DNA from: Tetragonia tetragonoides | Taxonomy: Eukaryota > Streptophyta > Magnoliopsida > Caryophyllales > Aizoaceae | DNA length: 64,000 nucleotides | Direction: 5' to 3' | Assembly (NCBI GenBank): GCA_038025085.1 | Contig: CM076152.1 | Span: forward strand, 39,340,501 to 39,404,500 | Shown: positions 1 to 11,452 of the stretch, one piece after another | Position numbering within the stretch: position 1 is the stretch's first letter | Layout: every line of letters begins with the position of its first letter | Notes under the pieces: generated by a model | Told to the model about the DNA's origin: nothing | The model's input: only the letters and a program-made list of their open reading frames with translations | The model's database searches: none | Position numbers and translations under genes: made by a program

Positions 1-624
1 TACTAATAAGCAATATTGCATACATGGCCCTCTCTTTTTTCTCTCTCTCTCTACAATCAATCCTTGTTCTTGTAATCTTGTTGGGTTGATTCATTTTGTT
101 TGGATTTTCACGTGCTTTTGAGATGCTTTGGTCTATCTGTCAACTTATCCCTTCCAAGTTCTGGGCCAATCAACCAATTCTTTCATTTTTCCTTTTCTTG
201 TTTCTTTGCTATGTAACACTAGTGTCTAAGTAGGCTTGATTACGAATGGTGTTTAATCTATTCACTGGGTAGTCTACCCTGATTACAAACCGATTTAGTT
301 CATTCATAACGAACTAACATATGGCGGTCTTGATCAAGATCGAATTGATAATAGTTAGTAGTCACACACGGTGTATGTTTTTTTTTTCACTGAATTGAAC
401 TAGACTTTACTAAGCTGAATAGTCTGAATAGTATTATTTGAGAAAAAAAGTAGAATACTAAATTGAATTAAACTAATTAGGTGAAAATAACATACACGGA
501 GATTTCATTCCTCTAAATGCAACTCTCAAGTCTTAACTAACTAACTGATCGATATTCGAAGTGGCATGAATCGAAGTATATTGTATATATAGTTGAGCCA
601 ATTTCAACTAGGTTAATAATTATA
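1..624. other. AT-rich intergenic sequence, no gene seen
   Basis: No open frame with protein-like composition and no TE ends are visible. There is a short CT-rich run near 36-52. The sequence is plain AT-rich intergenic DNA up to the microsatellite. Confidence 0.6.
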
Positions 625-750
<126 letters not shown>

Positions 751-932
751 CTTGAACTTATGTGTAATATAAATAATTAAACTTGGTTGTGGACTCTGTT
801 CCAAAAAATGTATAACTTATATATGTTTCTACCAAAAAAAAATGTACTCCCTAAACCCTATTCAAATTGTAACACCCTAAACCCTATTCAAAAATAAAAG
901 TAGGTCTTGTATGAACTTGGTTGATTATATTA

Positions 933-1441
933 GTGAATTGCTAAATACCGCCCCTTTTTACTAGCTACCGCCCCCCCCCAATTTCCAATTTTACCCTCAC
1001 CCCTTTTCCTCACTCACTCTCACTCACTCTCACTCATCCTCTCTTCCTCACTCACTCTCACTCATCCTCTCTTCCTCACTCACTCTCACTCATCCTCACC
1101 ACCACACCATCACACCGGCAACCACCACCACTCACGGTACAACCACCACCGGTAAATTTTTTTTTGCGCATTTTTTTTGCACAGTCGTCCGAAATTTTCG
1201 ACTCACCTAAAGGTGAGTCGCCTGTAGCAGACGACTCACCCAAGGGTGAGTCGGAAATTTCAGACGACTGTGCAAAAAAAATATTATTATTATTATTATT
1301 ATTATTTATTGTTATTATTATTAATATTATTATTATTACTGATTATTGTTTAATTAATTAAAAATGTGAACTAGCTCGGCACCGATTTACCGGCTCCTCC
1401 CCTCTACCATTTCACATTTTTAATTAATTAAACAATAATCA

Positions 1442-1487
<46 letters not shown>

Positions 1488-1873
1488 TAAATAATAATAA
1501 TAATAATAATAATAAATAATAATAATAATATTTTTTTTGCACAGTCGTCTGAAATTTTTGACTCACCCTTGGGTGAGTCGTCTGCTACAGGCGACTCACC
1601 TTTAGGTGAGTCGAAAATTTCAGACGACTCACCCAAGGGTGAGTCGAAAATTTCAGACGACTGTGCAAAAAAAATGCGCAAAAAAAAATTTACCGGTGGT
1701 GGTTGTGCCGTGAGTGGTGGTGGTTGTCGGTGTGATGGTGTGGTGGTGAGGATGAGTGAGAGTGAGTGAGGAAGAGAGGATGAGTGAGAGTGAGTGAGGA
1801 AAAGGGGTGAGGGTAAAATTGAAAATTGGGGGGGCGGTAGGTAGTAATTTGGGGGCGGTATTTAGTAACACCC
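933..1873. mobile_element. Foldback TIR element, complete copy with target-site duplication
   Basis: The element is 941 bp and flanked by a direct duplication TTATATTA at 925-932 and 1874-1881. Its ends are inverted copies sharing CTAAATACCGCCCC, then a second ACCGCCCC motif and a TTTTACCCTCACCCC segment. Almost the whole element is an inverted repeat around a short central loop near 1375-1400. From the ends inward come the terminal repeat, CTCACTCACTCTCACTCATCC tandem units, a block of palindromes (1151-1281 and 1531-1690), and ATT (left) or AAT (right) arrays. The palindromes have the form GACTCACCC-AA/TT-GGGTGAGTC or a CACC-TAAA-GGTG variant: two in the left arm (1200, 1233) and three in the right arm (1560, 1593, 1626). 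No protein is encoded. The 8-bp duplication fits a hAT-type element; 9 bp with one mismatch, as in Mutator-like elements, is also possible. Confidence 0.85.
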
Positions 1874-1881
1874 TTATATTA

Positions 1882-2301
1882 TCATGTGATTCATGTCATT
1901 GAGTATTGGGATTTCTTGAGTTCATTTGAAAACTCTGGGCCTTTACATTGAATAAATTTACTACAGTAGAGTAGTTCATTTGCTCTGCCTTCACCCTATC
2001 AGCAACTCTCTTTTGTGTTTCGAGAGGGCTGGGCCATAGCCCACTAATGAGTGAGAAACTGAAAACCAGAGAGGATTGCACCCAGCCCAGCAGTATACAT
2101 GACCTTCTATCAAAATGGATGAACTTTGGAGTTTCTCTTCTTCATCTCTTCTTTATTCCCAACCTCTTTTTCTCTTTACTGTGGGAAGGCAAATTAAGAG
2201 TAGAGAGTTGGAAAGTTCTAAAAACTGAAAAGTATCTCATTCTCAAGAGCAAGGAGATTAAGAGTACGAAACTTATAGAAGTCACTTTTATCAGCTTGTT
2301 T
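1882..2301. other. Intergenic, no gene seen
   Basis: The sequence is unique-looking. An open plus-strand frame at 2047-2361 of about 100 residues has no recognisable domain and runs into the neighbouring MITE, so it is not called as a gene. Confidence 0.5.
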
Positions 2302-2496
2302 TGTGTGGACTTAGTCCACTGTGGACCAAGTAAGTTTGAGGGGTGGCTCCAGATAAAGTAAAGGGGTGGCTCCAGGTGAAGTAAGGGGTGGTGCCTAGTA
2401 TAAATTTGAGGGGTGACTCTAGGTGAAATAGGGGTGGCTCCAGGTAAAGTAGAGGATGGCTCCAAATATTAGTCCACCATGGACTAAGTCCACACA
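2302..2496. mobile_element. Small TIR element (MITE) with internal tandem repeats
   Basis: The ends are inverted copies of TGTGTGGACTTAGTCCA, and each end is itself palindromic (GGACTTAGTCC). The roughly 160 bp between them consist of diverged ~20-bp tandem units reading GGGGTGGCTCCAGGTGAAGTA. No convincing target-site duplication was found. This is a non-autonomous DNA transposon of uncertain superfamily. Confidence 0.6.
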
Positions 2497-4004
2497 AGTT
2501 TTTGCACTTTTATTAGTCATCTAATGACGTTTGCCTTGCATTTGAAAGTTTTTTTTTTTTTTTGAAGAGGCAATACGAGCCCAAAGACCCGCCTTCATGA
2601 GATCAAGGGGAGGAAAGGGACAACTCATCCTCACAACAAACCCCAACCTACTAACTAGAAACCAATTGGGCTAAAGCCCAACCGTCGAAGCACCTCCCTT
2701 ATCGACCTGAGGGACACAAGACTCAAACTGCCGAGATCTATTATAGAAGGTGAAAGGATAATCGTTGAGTCAATGCCTCTTTGGTTAACCTTACATTAGA
2801 AACCAACATAGTGGAAGAAATGTTTGTGGATTTTCTTTTTGTTTTGCCTTTTGTGCAACAAAAACACAAGAATGGCCAGAATGATAATATGGGCACCCAT
2901 TTCTCGGCCACAATATGAAAACTCCTTCAAAAGTCAAAACATGATGATAATTGGTACTCTCTAAGTCTATATACCCTCTTGGATTATGTTACGTCTGTAT
3001 AAAAAGATTAAAAACTATGGCAAATTATTTCCCTAAAATAGGTTGTAAACGATTTTATAAATATTGGCACCTGACAATAACATTTGACGAAACGTTCCCA
3101 TTTGTTGTTAGTCGAATTTGAACTAAGAGTGATAAAACAGTTCAGACGTGTAGAGTATGCTAATCTACAATAATGAGGGATGGAGACTCCATTGAAGTTT
3201 TAGCTCGCCATAAATCTAGAATTTCTTCCGTTTCTCTTTAAACTTCCTATTTGTTTTTTTGAGGTTAAACTTTAGCTGTAAATATATAAAAAGAATATCT
3301 ATTAGTTATAATTTAAAGGTATAAAAAGATTCCATTTGAAATGAATTTTCTAAAAATCAAATTTTTATAAATTTTACTTATATATATTTTTATAGATACT
3401 GATGGTCAAAGTACTTCATTGGAGACCATGAAAAAACAAGTAGAAAGTTTAAAGAGAAACGGAAGAAGTAAAAGGTACAAATGGCAGGTATTATTTGCCA
3501 AAAACAAAAACACCATTTCAGATATTGAAACGGGTACAAATCCAACACGGTCAAGAAAACTAAAGCAGTGTACAGCAAGCTCAGAATTTCACACCAGAAA
3601 TACAAGGATCAGAAATTCCAGAATCAAGATAGCCATGATCTTCTGTTTCCCTCAACATAAAGGAGAAAGCACTTTGAGGAAGAGGCAATTTGGGATGTCT
3701 ACACATGATGTATGTTCACCGCAACCTAAATATCTGACAGCGTAACACTGTTAGCAATTTACATGTTACAAAGGCAAAACCGAAGGGATAGTGAAGCAGA
3801 AACACACTCCCGCTCACTTGAAATACGTCTACATTAGCAAAGCTTGCATCTATCGAACAACGGAAGAACCTTACTGTACAGGTCTAATGGTATACTTGCT
3901 AGTATTCTCTCACTCCGCTTTTATTCTAATGTCCCTACTTTCGGAAACCAGAACATACCTTCTTTCAACTCCTGCAAACTCATTCATGAGCAGCTTTTTG
4001 CCAA
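2497..4004. other. Intergenic DNA and probable 3'UTR of the WD40 gene
   Basis: From 2545 there is a poly-T run followed by a GAAGAGGCAATACGAGCCC segment of a kind seen again near 10720, probably a dispersed-repeat tail. No coding sequence is recognised. The last few hundred bases before 4004 probably form the 3'UTR of the minus-strand WD40 gene. The ORF-like stretch at 3419-3745 has no domain. Confidence 0.45.
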
Positions 4005-7000
4005 TTAGACAAATGAATCAAGGTATTGGTATGTATGCCTCCTGTTATACTGTAGTAAACTCGCGTAAGTCCGGTCCCATATCCCTATGTATAAAGATTC
4101 GTCATCTGGGCTCAAAGATACCCCAGAAATCTCCCCAAAGAAATCAATCTCCTGTCGCTTCTTGTAATCCGCTTTTGTACTATACACATGCACAAAGTCG
4201 GCTGGTTCTGCAACCACCATGAACTGCCCATCTGACGAGAAACGGATGGATCGAGTCGCACCTAAGTTTCCCTTCAGAACTGCTACCGGTTCTGACAAAT
4301 TTCTCACGTCCCACACTCGGCATGTCTTGTCTTGATTGCCTGTAGCAAAGACGTGACCATTTGGATGCCAAGCAGAAGCAAATGAGTAATCTCGATGACC
4401 TACAACAGATGAGACAACCTGCCAATGGCAACAAAACCAAATTGTCTGTCAAGGACAGCTAATACAAGTGCAAAGGGTACTACATATTATAGTATCAGCC
4501 TTGACATATAGGTAGCAAAATACAAGTATCAGCCTTCAACATGCTCCACAAGACCACAACCCAGAAAGAACACCCCAAAAGGAACGAAAAATTTTACAGA
4601 GAAACTTGTGAATCGAGGAAGTAAAGAACTTTGTCTTCCCCACATCAGAGCCACATTTTTCCCCAAGTCAATAGATAGATGCAAATGTCCTATGTACACA
4701 GATCTGCATACCTTTCCGCTCTGGGAATCAACTAGCAAGCCATCAACGTGATCACCTACAACAGCAATAAGCTTCCGGTCTGGGCTGATTGATGTGTGCT
4801 GCATTAAAAATTAACAGAAGAGTTACACCCAAAGAAAGGTGGGAAAAGCATAACCAAAGCACAAAGCAGCTCGGTGCAGCCCTCGTCAAATAATAAAAGG
4901 GCAAGTTACTAACATTTACTGGCCAAGGGAAACGAAAGTGACTCAGGAGCTGAAAGGTCTCCATCTCATATTGTCGTATTCCACAATCATTATTTGATGC
5001 CATGAAATGATATCCACCACTGCAAGAACAGACATCCACGTGATGAGGAGCTTACTCAAAGCAATTACTTGTGCACATTGCTAACTATCACAATAATGTT
5101 ACCTCAAACCATCGTATATATCCACAGCATTAGTGATAGCATTATCATCATAAGTTGTGCGGCAACAATAGCTGATCCCATGTTTATCCAAGCGCTGTGA
5201 TTTTGAGCATCACGTCAGCACAAAGATTATTACCTACTACCTAGATCCTTGTTTTCAATTATTGATTTCAAAATAAAACAAGAGGGACGCAAAAACCAAG
5301 TAGAAACTTGTACCCAAACAACAACAAGGGCAAATAATATAATGGTGTGTTTGGATATTTGAATTTGAAATGATGATTTGAGGTGAATCTGTTCTTCAAT
5401 GCCTAAGATAATTGTTGGGTTGGAACTGATCCAATTCTATGGGCATTCATAAAGCCTTATTATTGGATAATTTCAAATTACACCCCTCCACCTTGGCATT
5501 TCAAAGTCTTCTTCCTCCTCCCTCTTACTTACATTTGGAGGAATTCAATTCATCAAAATGCTAGGTGTAAAGGCAATTTCTTCTATTGAAATTCAGAATT
5601 TCAATTTAAATATCCAAACACACTCTAAAGGCATTCAAGTAACATAAAAGATGAATAATTCCTAATACACTTTCATAGCTAGAGCAGCCAGTAATCATAT
5701 GTGAAGAATGAATCCCAACACTCCAAAAGAACAAACCCCAACATGGAACTTGTTGGTTCTTTCTCCTCAACTTCAGATATACGGAGTTATGGACTGACTG
5801 AATTTTGAAGAGAAATTACTATTACTTTTTGGACAGGGTCATACTCAATTTTAACAGTAACCAAAACACATGTCAAGAAGTAAGTAATCATGAGTCATGA
5901 ATATGGAAAAAGCACCACCATACAGAATTCAAATACATCAGAAGCCAGGAAAATTAATTACCTTGCATATTAATTCTCCTTGAAAACCCCCTGCAACCAT
6001 GATTCTGTCCTTGACAGCTAATGTACTAATCTGAGTCTGCGTAAAGCCTTCCAATAAGCTTCCTTTGTGTTTCTACAGCACCAAGCAATGTTGAAAGCAA
6101 CTCGGTCATACATATCAATCGGAGAAGTGAGGAAGCAAGATTTGAAAGAGAGAAACAAAAGAGCACTGTACACATCCTCAAAATGATTTACATAAAGATA
6201 ATTGGACAGGAGAACTGCTCATAAGTGATTCATGTATCTTGATGGCAGTGATGATACCTCATTAGGTGCAACATGTCCTGCGAAATTGAGTACTTCTGAC
6301 AAATTCCGAGACAAAGATGACCAATGCATAACTTGATAGTTTGACATGAGATAGACATCATGTTTGGAAGTAGCCCAAACAAGGTTCCTCAGCTGCACAC
6401 AAGTGAGCAGAGCTATGTCAAACAAAGATCTAACAAAGGGAGAAGAAATAATAATAAAATAAAATAAAAAAACTAACACAATATTTCCCTACAGATTAAC
6501 TGATAAAATTTTCTTTTCAAAGCCAAAGGCCAAACAATCCCCAAATTGTTTGGGGGGAAGGGGGGGCTAAGCAATTAGGCCAAACAATATGTATTGTCCA
6601 AAAATTCAGAGAGAGGGACACATTTGCTTGAATCAACCTACAATAGCTCTTAACAGTTATTTCGCCCCCTAAACTGGTGAGAGGGTGAACAAATGAGAAG
6701 CTTCCAAGGAGTAATAATAATAATAACCCACTAATGTAAAGCCATTGCACAAATATAGGAAACATGCCATTAAAGAAGAACAACCAGCTCTCAGACCTAA
6801 CAAGGAGTGGAATATGTACAAACTGAGACATGGAAGTAAATAACAACGTTCTGTTCTGAGCATCTCCCACTAAACTAGAAAGGAACAAAAAAGCAGTACT
6901 CTGTAACCTCCTACCAACCTGAAAATGTAGAATTGTAGGCTTCACCAATCTCGAATTGTAAAAAAAATCAAAGTAATTTCCCCCTTTCGCCATTGACTTG

Positions 7001-7573
7001 CATTCCTAAACAAAAAGAAAAAAAAGCCAATGAATAGATGTCAAAAACATGAACTCTAACAATCAGAAAATCCTATATATAAGCCAAAGCACGGGACCTT
7101 TGCTACAGCTTCGCCTGACAATGGGACATTCTCATAATTCCTGTACTGTTCTAGCCTAGTTAACCTGTACTTATCCCTTGTTATATTCAATCTGTCCCAA
7201 GGAATACCCTGAATGTCTTTCCCTTGTCTAGCATCGGCAGCTGCGGTATCAGTCACCTTAGTAAGCTGCGTAAAAACAAGTCAAATTTCAATTCCGTAAA
7301 TGATGAAGTTCAAGGATGCAAGCGAATAAAAGAATACTCCTAGTTTCTGACACCTAACCAGCTTCATTAAGATACCTAAGATGGAGCATGAAGAAATCAG
7401 AGATCATACTGAACTAGCAAATGGTGAGAAAGAATACAAACCAAATCATACTCGTCCATTCCTATATTCCCATCATCTCTAGCATAGTACTCGCCATCCA
7501 CTTCATCAACGATATCAGCCGCCTCATGCTCCTCGGCCATGTAGTCGAATTCGTCGACCTGCTGATTAGACAT
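4005..7573 (-). CDS. WD40-repeat protein (plant relatives of yeast C2A9.03-type WD protein)
   Basis: Nine coding exons on the minus strand join in frame with GT-AG borders: 7573-7442, 7265-7098, 7005-6919, 6392-6258, 6072-5962, 5194-5103, 5019-4914, 4798-4712 and 4418-4005, giving about 443 residues. The N-terminus (1-40) is acidic, with VDEFDYMAEEHEAADIVDEV. The C-terminal half carries WD features: a GH dipeptide followed by DKTCRVWDVR, then SIRFSSDGQFMVVA and GVSLSPDDESLYIGIWD. Length and layout match the plant family annotated as uncharacterised WD repeat-containing protein C2A9.03-like, a predicted beta-propeller scaffold with no firmly known partner. The ATG at 7573 lies 13 bases downstream of a splice acceptor (TGATGCAG) that joins a 5'UTR exon. 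It appears intact. The intron at 5195-5961 holds a MITE. Confidence 0.88.
5345..5623. mobile_element. MITE inside a WD40-gene intron
   Basis: Inverted ends read GTGTGTTTGGATATTTGAA and its near-complement ending in CCAAACACAC. The body is AT-rich, about 279 bp, and noncoding. The GTGTTTGG-type end is common among plant MITEs, including PIF/Harbinger-like and hAT-like families; no clear target duplication was found, so the superfamily is open. It lies wholly within an intron. Confidence 0.6.
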
Positions 7574-7936
7574 GATCGCCTGCATCATAATGCCAATTCA
7601 GCATTAGGACAATAAACACATGACTGATAACATCATAAATAGTCTCTCTTTTTTTAATCTTTTCTTGTAAACAAAACAATTCTACAGGCCCACCCAACTG
7701 CTCCTCCACAATTAGATTACGCAAAGGGCAATTGCCAACAAAATAGCTAACTCAACTATGCGGAATAAACATGTAGATAAGAATAAACATTCACCGCCTA
7801 GTTGCCCCATCTCATGAACAATTAGCAGTCAATTTGGTGCATTTATATATTAAATTATTCATCCCTCCCCCTTTCCACTGATTTAACAAACTTAGACTTC
7901 TTTCTCTACCCTTAAAGCACTGCTCATAAAACAGAA

Positions 7937-8241
7937 AAGAAACACCCAGATTAAGCTGCCAAAGGGGACAAACAATGAAAGGAAGAAAACTACGTCACTA
8001 ATTCACCATGACCACGAACGTACCATCGTAGTACAACAATCCCAAGTTCTCCAATCATAAAAAAAAATTAAGTATATAAACAAACAAAGAAAGAAACACC
8101 CAAATTAAGCTGCCAAAGGGGACAAACAATCCAAGGAAGAAAACTGCAACACTAATTCACCATGACCACGAAGATACCATCGTAATACAACAATCCCAAG
8201 ATCTCGAGCCATCAGAAATAAATATATAAACAAACAAAAGC
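7937..8241. repeat. Two-copy tandem duplication, 154-bp unit
   Basis: Two adjacent copies start with AAGAAACACCCA at 7937 and 8091. Both contain AAGCTGCCAAAGGGGACAAA and TAATTCACCATGACCACGAA. They differ by scattered substitutions, so the duplication is not very recent. It lies in the 5'UTR intron of the WD40 gene. Confidence 0.85.
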
Positions 8242-8703
8242 AAAACTGATATGAAATTTACACAATTGAACATAAGAATGTCAGAAATTTGTGATAAAAA
8301 CCCCAGGAATTTTCACATCTAATTGGCAGATCAATCGAAGAGAAAATTGCCCATCTAGAAAAGGAGAGATAACCCACATCCCAGAACTAAAAACCCATAT
8401 CAAATTCAAAGAGATATAACACAAAAGATTAAATTTTTCATCTTTCTTCTCCCCCTCCAAACCCTAAATCATACCTTGACAAAAACAGGAAGATGAAGAA
8501 AAAAGCGACCCAGATAACAATCAACATGGAGACATCTATATATTTATATAGACAGAGAGATTGCAACAATCAAGACAACAGCCCCAATAACAATCATATA
8601 TTAACATTAATCACAACAACAACAATAAATATAATGGGTAATTGAAACATTAGATGATAAGAAATTAAAAATTAATTAACAGAGATGGGTAAGAGAAAAT
8701 AAC

Positions 8704-8800
8704 CTTGAACAGGATGAACCCTTTAAGAGGGTAACCCTGAAAGCTCTTGTTTTTTCTTTACTTTCTCTGAATCTATCTGTTTTCTCCCTCCCTCCCTCCC
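8704..8800 (-). other. 5'UTR exon and promoter-proximal region of the WD40 gene
   Basis: On the minus strand the sequence ends in CATCCTGTTCAAG followed by GTTATT, a plausible splice donor that pairs with the acceptor at 7587. CT/GA-rich tracts at 8760-8822 lie at the likely transcription start. The upstream limit of this exon is a guess. Confidence 0.5.
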
Positions 8801-8829
8801 TCTTTCTCTCTCTCTCTCTGTCTAATAGG

Positions 8830-9229
8830 AATAATCTCTATCTCTATCAGTTAATGGGTGTGCTCCATCTTTTTTTCTTTTTTTTTTTCATACTATTATT
8901 AAGGTTGTGATATTTCATATTTTTTTAACATTATTGTCGGTCGACAAAACCGTCTTTAGATGGCCCTATTGCACGCAAGTCTCATGTGTCATTTCATCAA
9001 TCAGCAAGAGCTAGAGAGATAGAGAGTGGTGGGGAAACTTGAAACTACACAAAAATGAAAATTACTCCCAATTTTAACAATTGACACAAATGAAATGAAA
9101 GTGCTACTCGTTTTTTATATGAACAATTTAGGTGGGAGAAAGCCAGGTCTAGTGGACTAATCCTTTTCTTGATCAAATATAATGCATTACTATTATTGGA
9201 GTACTCCACTACTCCTAGTCATTGTCTTA
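8830..9229. other. Intergenic, WD40 gene promoter side
   Basis: No ORF or TE ends are seen. The region presumably includes the upstream promoter of the minus-strand WD40 gene. It runs into the start of the second foldback element. Confidence 0.4.
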
Positions 9230-9697
9230 GGATGTTATTATTTACCGCCCCTAAATTACTACCTACCGCCCTTCTAAATTCCAATTTTGCCCTTTTTTAA
9301 ATTTTCACTCATCCTCTCCCTCTCTAACTCTCACACCAATTCTCCCTCTCTACCACCCACTCTCATACCCAACCTTCATCAACATTCACTCAAGCAACGG
9401 CCGCGGATGTCTGCCGGCGACCAGGAAGTGCCGTCGACGGTGGTGGAGGTAATTTTTTTTTTTCGCATTTTTTTTGCACGGGCGTCTGAAATTTACGACC
9501 GGTCCATGGTCCAGGCGTTTGAAATTTCCGCCTAGACCATGGACAGGCCGTAAATTACGGACGCCTGTACAATGGTTTAGTCGTAAATCGGCGGAAATTT
9601 CAGACGCCTGGACCATGGACCGGTCGTAAATTTCAGACGCCCGTGCAAAAAAAATGCGCAAAAAAAAAAAATTATAATAATAATAATAATAACAATA

Positions 9698-9733
<36 letters not shown>

Positions 9734-10276
9734 TTTTTTTTTTTTTTGTATCGGTCGTCTGCCGATCTCGACTCACCCTTGGGTGAGTCGTCTACGACCG
9801 GCGACTCACCCAAGGGTGAGTCGTCTGTCGATCTCGACTCCCCAAGGGTGAGTCGTCTGCTACAGGCGACTCACCCTTGGGCGAGTCGAGATCGACAGAC
9901 GACTCACCCTTGGGTGAGTCGCCGGTCGCAGACGACTCACCCAAGGGTGAGTCGAGATCGGCAGACGACCGACACAAAAAAAAAACAATCAACACAAATT
10001 CAATTCATGGTCATGGTCGCGATTCAATTCAAGGCAAAAAAAATTCAATTCAAGGCAAAAAAAATTCAATTCAAGGCAAAAAAAATTTCGAAAAGTTACC
10101 CCCCCCGCCGCGATGCTCATGGTCGCCGCCTCCCTCGCCGTTGAAGCCTCTGCCGCTGCCGCTAGCCCCTGACATTCCGTTGTGATGGTGGTGGTGGTGG
10201 TGGTGCCGTGAGTGGTGGTGGTTGCCGGTGTGATGGTGTGGTGGTGAGGATGAGTGAGAGTGAGTGAGGAAGAGAG
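9230..10276. mobile_element. Foldback element, second copy: chimeric and lacking its right terminal repeat
   Basis: The left end (GGATGTTATTATTTACCGCCCC, then a second ACCGCCC motif) is homologous to the ends of the element at 933-1873. Two nested inverted-repeat blocks follow, separated by an AAT array (about 9671-9732). Block A (9451-9672) has roughly 68-bp arms carrying CCGGTCCATGG-type palindromes. Block B (9733-9985) has roughly 115-bp arms carrying six GACTCACCC-NN-GGGTGAGTC palindromes at 9770, 9803, 9836 (one base short), 9868, 9901 and 9934. The stretch at 10207-10276 matches the inner part of the first element's right arm, but the last ~100 bp including the terminal repeat are absent. 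The left arm differs from the first copy, so this looks like a recombinant of two subfamilies. It is noncoding. Confidence 0.8.
10023..10085. repeat. Three tandem copies of a 21-bp unit
   Basis: Three exact copies of TTCAATTCAAGGC followed by eight A residues lie inside the second foldback element, just after its palindrome block. Confidence 0.9.
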
Positions 10277-10365
10277 GAAGGATCAGACTTGAAATAAATA
10301 GGTTTAGCAAATGTTCTCAACACGCTTAATCAAATGGTTTAACATGTCTAATCTATATGTTAATG

Positions 10366-10720
10366 AGGTCTTGGCCTAATGGTTAAGCCTGAGGTCCTGG
10401 GTACATTAGGTCTCACGTCTCAGTAGACCTGGTAAACGAGTCGGACGGGTCTGATTCGGGTTATTAACAGATCGGAGTCAGATGGGTTAATGTCGGGTCG
10501 ACTTTTCGGGTCAATAACGGGTTTGGTTTCATGTTACCTAACGAGTTTGACAATTATTGCCAACAGAACCTTCGGGTCGAGTCATTTTGGTTTCGAGCCA
10601 AAACAGGTCGGTCTATTGCGATCAATCATCGGCTCAAGTCACTTTTAACTGACTCTAGATCTCAGGTTCAAATTCCCCCATTATATGTAAATTTATTGCA
10701 ATGACCTTTGTTTTTGTTTT
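10366..10720 (+). mobile_element. tRNA-derived SINE split by an insertion
   Basis: The head (10366-10423) carries an A-box-like sequence TGGCCTAATGG. The tail resumes at 10660 with a B-box-like GGTTCAAATTCC. The spacing between the two boxes is far too long because 236 bp are inserted at 10424-10659. Both sides of the insert carry TCTCAG (10418-10423 and 10660-10665). A second B-box segment, CAAGTTCAAATCC, occurs at about 11515, so the family is present more than once. Pol III box matches are inferred by eye. Confidence 0.5.
10424..10659. mobile_element. 236-bp insertion in the SINE, GGGTC-rich
   Basis: It is flanked by TCTCAG direct repeats. It starts TAGACCTGGTAAACGAG and is rich in diverged CGGGTC motifs, the composition of many non-autonomous plant hAT elements. 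No convincing terminal inverted repeat could be matched, so the class is uncertain. Confidence 0.45.
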
Positions 10721-10892
10721 TTTTTGAAAAGGCAATACAACCAGGAGATTTCTCTCCTAAAATTACAATGATCTTTGTGTCTCCCTCAAAAAAAATTTAA
10801 AATTTAAAAAAAAAAAAAAAAATCTAATCTAGTCTATATACCTAAATTGTTAGGCTAGTGTTGATAATTTCTACACAAAAAAAACTAAATAG

Positions 10893-11444
10893 TAGGGGTG
10901 AGTATGGGTGGGTACCCGCCTAAAATATCTGGAACTGGTTACTACGGGTCCTGAAATCTGGGAACTGGTACTGGAACTGGTTACCATAAATCCTGAAATT
11001 TGGGAACTGGTACTGGAACTGCCGGGTACCGGTTCCGGGACCAAGTACCCATTTTCACTTTTTCATAGACTTTTTTGTTCCCTTTTTTCCCCAAAACTTA
11101 TTATTATTTTATACAACTCTCTTTAATAAACCATATATTACTAAAATTTACCTAATATCATTATATTAGAACCCAAAACGAAAATACAAAAACAATAATT
11201 AATAAAACTCAATGCCACATCAAAGTATGAAACTCATAAACTGGATCTAGGAACTGGTCCTGCTGAGTACCCGGCGGATACCTGGTCCCAAAAACTGGTA
11301 CCCGAAACTGGTACTGGTTCCAACCAGTTCCGAAATTCTTGAACCAGAACTGGTCCCGGTGGGACTGGTTCCAAGTCTGGACCCGCCGGATCCTGACCAG
11401 TTCCAGATTCAAAACCAGATATTTGGTCCCATTGCTCACCCCTA
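10893..11444. mobile_element. hAT-type MITE with perfect 8-bp target duplication
   Basis: The 552-bp element is flanked by CTAAATAG at 10885-10892 and 11445-11452. The ends are inverted copies of TAGGGGTGAG. The subterminal regions are packed with GGAACTGG / GGTACC motifs in inverted orientation and the middle is AT-rich. An 8-bp duplication with TA(G)GGGTG ends is the hAT signature. No transposase is present, so it would need one in trans. Confidence 0.85.
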
Positions 11445-11452
11445 CTAAATAG

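Noticed and set aside
9746..10185. Open frames on both strands reading repeated DSPKGES / ADDSPKGES units
   Set aside because: These appear in several frames and both strands because the underlying DNA is an array of 20-bp palindromes. They have no start context, no splice structure and no family, so they are noncoding.
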